DNA of 64,000 nt. Source: Haoranjiania flava. GTDB taxonomy: Bacteria > Bacteroidota > Bacteroidia > Chitinophagales > Chitinophagaceae. Under the pieces are notes generated by a model. It saw nothing but the letters and a program-made list of their open reading frames with translations. It had not been told where the DNA came from and did not search any database. Shown in pieces: positions 61,392 through 64,000 of this stretch. The first letter of the stretch is position 1. The number at the start of each line of letters is the position of its first letter. The DNA is taken from NCBI RefSeq assembly GCF_025631005.1, contig NZ_JAOTPL010000002.1, positions 124,001 to 188,000 of the forward strand. The letters are read 5' to 3'. Made by a program: the position numbers and the translations under genes.

Positions 61392-62540
61392 TCAGGTAAT
61401 TTTCTTTATCAGGTTTAAATTTTCATCTACCAGGTTAATACCCGGTTTTTTACCGCTTTCTATCCTGCCCAGTCCGCTGAAGCCAAGCGCTGATGCACCT
61501 TCACAAGTAGCCATCTGTAACAGGCGCTCCGTGCTGATTGACGGAAAATGTTGCTTCAGTGTTCTTAATTCACTTAAAACATCCAGCTCATCGTTGCTTG
61601 AAAGGCTATCGGTACCGATTGCTAATTTACATTTATATTTTATGAATACTTCCACATCAGGTAAAGTATGCTCAATGTAGAGGTTGGCGTTGGGGCAGAG
61701 TATCCAGTATAATGCTATGTTTTTCTCCATTGCGAATGTTTCAGCAAACGCCACATCTTCTTCAGAGGTAAAGCTGTTGTGTACAAGCAATATCTTTTTT
61801 GCATTTGCAAGCAGCGGCAAATAAGCCTGCAAACTATTTTTGAACGGTGCAACAAAAAATGAAATGTCTGCGCCCAACTGTTTATAAAAATTTTCAAAGC
61901 CACCCGGATGGCCGAGGAAGAGTTTATTCTCTTCAGCGGTTTCCTGGTTGTGAATGCTTATGATCTTACCGGCCGCTTCCCGGTTGATCTTTCGAAACAA
62001 TGTTTCCGAAACAGAATACGGTGCATGAGGCACAATGGCAGCATGCTGCTCATTGGCTTCAAATGCCTGCAAAGTAGTGTGGGCAAGCGTAAACCTGGCA
62101 TCAGCAATTTCAGGGAAAAAACCCATAGTTTCAACAAAATTGCGGTAGCTGATTTTACTGATCTTCTTTCGGGCAATCGTGTGGGTAGTATTGCAAATGT
62201 CTCCAACCGCCACAATGCCTCTTTCATACATCAGGGCGTCCTGCCGTGCTATCGCATCCAGGATCATATTTTCTTCATGGTTTCTAAGCTTCAATACTGC
62301 TAAAAGAAAATGTACCAAGCCGGTATGCTTGGGAATTGCGCCATGTAAATGGCTCAACTCCAGATGGCAATGGCAATTGATAAAGCCGGGCGTGAGTATG
62401 CCCTGAAAACAGGCCACATCCTGTTGCATGTCGTTTTCAATACTTACAATGGTACCTTCATCGTCCAGCACAATTATTTTCCCGGTAAGAAGCTTTTCAC
62501 CGTCAAACAATTTATCAGCCTTGATTTTCCTAACTGCCAT
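61392..62540 (-). CDS. Amidohydrolase family protein (cytosine deaminase/chlorohydrolase type)
   Basis: 382 residues. The metal-binding GFINCHCHLELSHL (H-x-H), VPHAPYSVS, ISIHNQETAEENKLF and GTDSLSSNDELDVLSEL (final Asp) are those of the deaminase branch of the amidohydrolase superfamily. It should hydrolyse an amino or amide group of a purine- or pyrimidine-like compound in the cytoplasm. Aminofutalosine deaminase of the alternative menaquinone route belongs to this branch, but no futalosine gene is nearby, so I leave the substrate open. First gene of a probable unit with SRPBCC and perhaps ompH. Confidence 0.85.
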   Translation of the reverse strand: MAVRKIKADKLFDGEKLLTGKIIVLDDEGTIVSIENDMQQDVACFQGILTPGFINCHCHLELSHLHGAIPKHTGLVHFLLAVLKLRNHEENMILDAIARQDALMYERGIVAVGDICNTTHTIARKKISKISYRNFVETMGFFPEIADARFTLAHTTLQAFEANEQHAAIVPHAPYSVSETLFRKINREAAGKIISIHNQETAEENKLFLGHPGGFENFYKQLGADISFFVAPFKNSLQAYLPLLANAKKILLVHNSFTSEEDVAFAETFAMEKNIALYWILCPNANLYIEHTLPDVEVFIKYKCKLAIGTDSLSSNDELDVLSELRTLKQHFPSISTERLLQMATCEGASALGFSGLGRIESGKKPGINLVDENLNLIKKIT

Positions 62541-62608
62541 GTAATAAACTATAAAAGTAAATCATAAAATGAGATTTTTAAATAATTCTTTAGCTCAATG
62601 CAAAATTG

Positions 62609-62616
62609 TAATTTTG
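62609..62616 (+). promoter_or_regulatory. Candidate -7 box of prfA
   Basis: TAATTTTG fits TAnnTTTG, 36 bases before the prfA ATG at 62652. Confidence 0.45.
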
Positions 62617-62651
62617 CCGCTACATTATTTCAGAATTATTCACAATCATAT

Positions 62652-63713
62652 ATGTTAGACCAGTTACAAGCCATACAGGCACGGTTTGATCAGCTAAGCG
62701 TGGCGCTCACCAACCCGGAGATCATTGCAGACCAAAAGGAGTTCAGCAAGCTTAGCAAGGAATACCGCGACCTGGAAAAAATTATTAACCCATATAAAGA
62801 ATATACAAAGGTCCTGGAAAATATTGCTTTTGCCAAAGAAGCCCTCAGCAGCGATGATGAAGACATGCGCGAAATGGTCAAAGAAGAGCTGCCTGGCCTG
62901 GAAAACAGGAAAGACCAGCTTGAAAAAGCTTTGACACAACTGCTGATACCCAAAGACCCGCAGGATAATAAAAATGCGATCATTGAGATACGTGCCGGCA
63001 CCGGCGGTGATGAAGCGTCTCTGTTTGCGGGCGACCTGCTCGATATGTACATCCGCTATTGCAATAAAAGAGGCTGGCAGACTGCCATCCTCAGCGATAG
63101 CGAAGGCACCGTAGGCGGCTATAAAGAAGTTATGCTGGAAGTGAAAGGCGATGATGTATATGGCACCTTGAAATTTGAAAGCGGCGTTCACCGCGTACAG
63201 CGGGTGCCTGAAACCGAGACCCAGGGCCGCGTACACACGTCTGCCGCTACAGTAGCCGTGATGCCTGAAGCTGACGAGATTGATTTTGAACTAAAGGAAA
63301 GCGATGTAAAAATGGAGACCTCGCGAAGCGGTGGCGCCGGCGGCCAGAACGTAAATAAGGTGGAGACCAAAGTAATGCTTACCCACATACCCACAGGCAC
63401 GGTGATCATCTGCCAGACAGAAAGAACCCAGCTCGGCAACCGTCTTAAGGCCATGGAAATGCTGCGTACCAAACTCTATGAAGAAGAAGTGCGCAAGCAT
63501 GAAGACGAGATATCCAGGCAGCGGAAAACACTGGTAAGCACAGGTGACAGAAGCGCGAAAATACGCACCTACAACTGGCCGCAGGGAAGGGTTACAGACC
63601 ATCGCATAGGCCTTACATCCTACAACCTGGATGCAGTGATCAGCGGAGATATTGATGAGTTTATAGAAGCATTGCAGGTAGCAGAAAATGCTGAGAAAAT
63701 GGCAGCGAAGTAA
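62652..63713 (+). CDS. prfA: Peptide chain release factor 1
   Basis: Recognises UAA and UAG stop codons and releases the finished protein. 353 residues from the ATG at 62652. The stop-codon anticodon tripeptide segment should lie in RVPETETQGRVHTSAATVAV (P-E-T is the RF1 form of the tripeptide region, RF2 has S-P-F). The peptidyl-transferase motif GGQ is in SRSGGAGGQNVNKVET. The Gln of GGQ is the target of the PrmC methylase elsewhere. Complete and normal. obgE starts 53 bases after its stop. Confidence 0.96.
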   Translation: MLDQLQAIQARFDQLSVALTNPEIIADQKEFSKLSKEYRDLEKIINPYKEYTKVLENIAFAKEALSSDDEDMREMVKEELPGLENRKDQLEKALTQLLIPKDPQDNKNAIIEIRAGTGGDEASLFAGDLLDMYIRYCNKRGWQTAILSDSEGTVGGYKEVMLEVKGDDVYGTLKFESGVHRVQRVPETETQGRVHTSAATVAVMPEADEIDFELKESDVKMETSRSGGAGGQNVNKVETKVMLTHIPTGTVIICQTERTQLGNRLKAMEMLRTKLYEEEVRKHEDEISRQRKTLVSTGDRSAKIRTYNWPQGRVTDHRIGLTSYNLDAVISGDIDEFIEALQVAENAEKMAAK

Positions 63714-63766
63714 ATGTTTTTCCGCAGGAAAAATTACAACCAGAACTTAAAAAACTACACGCACTT

Positions 63767-64000
63767 ATGTCCAACTTCATTGATTACATACGTATCTTTT
63801 GTAAAAGCGGTAATGGCGGCAGGGGAGTTACCCATTTTATGCGCACCAAGTACAATGCCAAGGCGGGGCCCGACGGCGGAGACGGCGGGCGTGGCGGGCA
63901 CATTATCCTGAAAGGCAACGCGCAACTATGGACATTGCTGCACCTGCGCTATTATAAAAATGTACTCGCCGAAAATGGGGAAAACGGCATGAAGAGCAAT
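63767..64000 (+). CDS. obgE: GTPase ObgE/CgtA, N-terminal part (runs off the window)
   Basis: First 78 residues of the Obg GTPase, which binds the 50S subunit and links ribosome assembly to growth. The start MSNFIDYIRIFCKSGNGG is the family's (normally F-I-D-x-V-K-I-x-V-x-A-G-x-G-G), followed by the glycine-rich repeats GPDGGDGGRGGH typical of the Obg fold and the LLHLRYYKNVLAENGENG segment. The GTPase domain lies outside the window. No stop before the window edge. Follows prfA by 53 bases. Confidence 0.93.
   Translation, partial: MSNFIDYIRIFCKSGNGGRGVTHFMRTKYNAKAGPDGGDGGRGGHIILKGNAQLWTLLHLRYYKNVLAENGENGMKSN

Noticed and set aside
63714..63911. 65-residue gene after prfA
   Set aside because: It overlaps the clear obgE start at 63767 in another frame and looks like no protein family.
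1..64000. Prophage, defence island or biosynthetic cluster
   Set aside because: No capsid, tail, integrase, restriction, toxin-antitoxin or large synthase genes are present; the only mobile element is the IS110 copy.

Overview
The window looks like a chromosomal segment of a member of the Bacteroidota, most likely a Chitinophagaceae-type organism. Reasons: -7 boxes of the form TAnnTTTG upstream of several genes, few Shine-Dalgarno sites, some TTG starts, many short lipoprotein and export signals, protein families typical of the phylum (DUF1343/NamZ, DUF2480, TlpA-like lipoproteins, OmpH), an ATP synthase operon in the order B-E-F-H-A, and extragenic repeats of the cgcaaag/ctctgcg kind. The family-level placement is inference from memory of such proteins; no search was run.

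Layout. 1-5 kb: the 3' end of argH, an unknown conserved gene, then tdk and folC overlapping by four bases, and an exported lipase-like protein. 5-9 kb: a NamZ-type muramidase and an oligopeptidase B, both on the minus strand, separated by degenerate DNA. 9.3-13.6 kb: ATP synthase genes atpB-E-F-H-A with a strong hairpin plus T-tract after atpE; the gamma, beta and epsilon genes are not here. 13.9-20.4 kb: a TrmN6-like methyltransferase, tRNA-Leu(CAA), a very large PAS/GAF sensor gene broken by two homopolymer frameshifts, and a DAO-like protein with an altered nucleotide-binding motif. 20.5-24.7 kb: three minus-strand membrane-protein genes, then a repeat-rich stretch holding an IS110-family insertion sequence.

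24.7-46.5 kb is mostly housekeeping. A minus-strand run carries queE-folD-TlpA lipoprotein-MBL hydrolase-birA. On the plus strand are rsfS, ftsH, a LUD protein, an LpxH-like phosphatase and an MscS channel. Then come yggS, DUF2480, a BI-1 protein, a GNAT-nitrilase fusion, mfd with two small membrane proteins, a Ca2+/H+ antiporter, a lactonase, a lipoprotein serpin and rpsT. 46.6-51 kb: sucA-sucB, the two specific subunits of 2-oxoglutarate dehydrogenase. 51-58 kb: three exported metallopeptidases (two M16, one M13) set among unusual repeat families. 58-64 kb: a small lipoprotein, an exported protein with an L,D-transpeptidase-like signature, OmpH/Skp, SRPBCC and amidohydrolase genes, prfA, and the 5' end of obgE.

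The best candidate for something special is the IS110 element. Upstream of its transposase lies a structured non-coding stretch with the two-loop layout of a bridge (guide) RNA. The 3' side of its first loop is perfectly complementary over 10 nt to the DNA just outside the element's right end, within a copy of the local extragenic repeat family. This would make it a repeat-targeting, RNA-guided transposon. Other leads are a structured repeat family next to the metallopeptidase genes, a threefold tandem repeat of about 128 bp, the broken kinase-less sensor, and the hairpin inside the atp operon.
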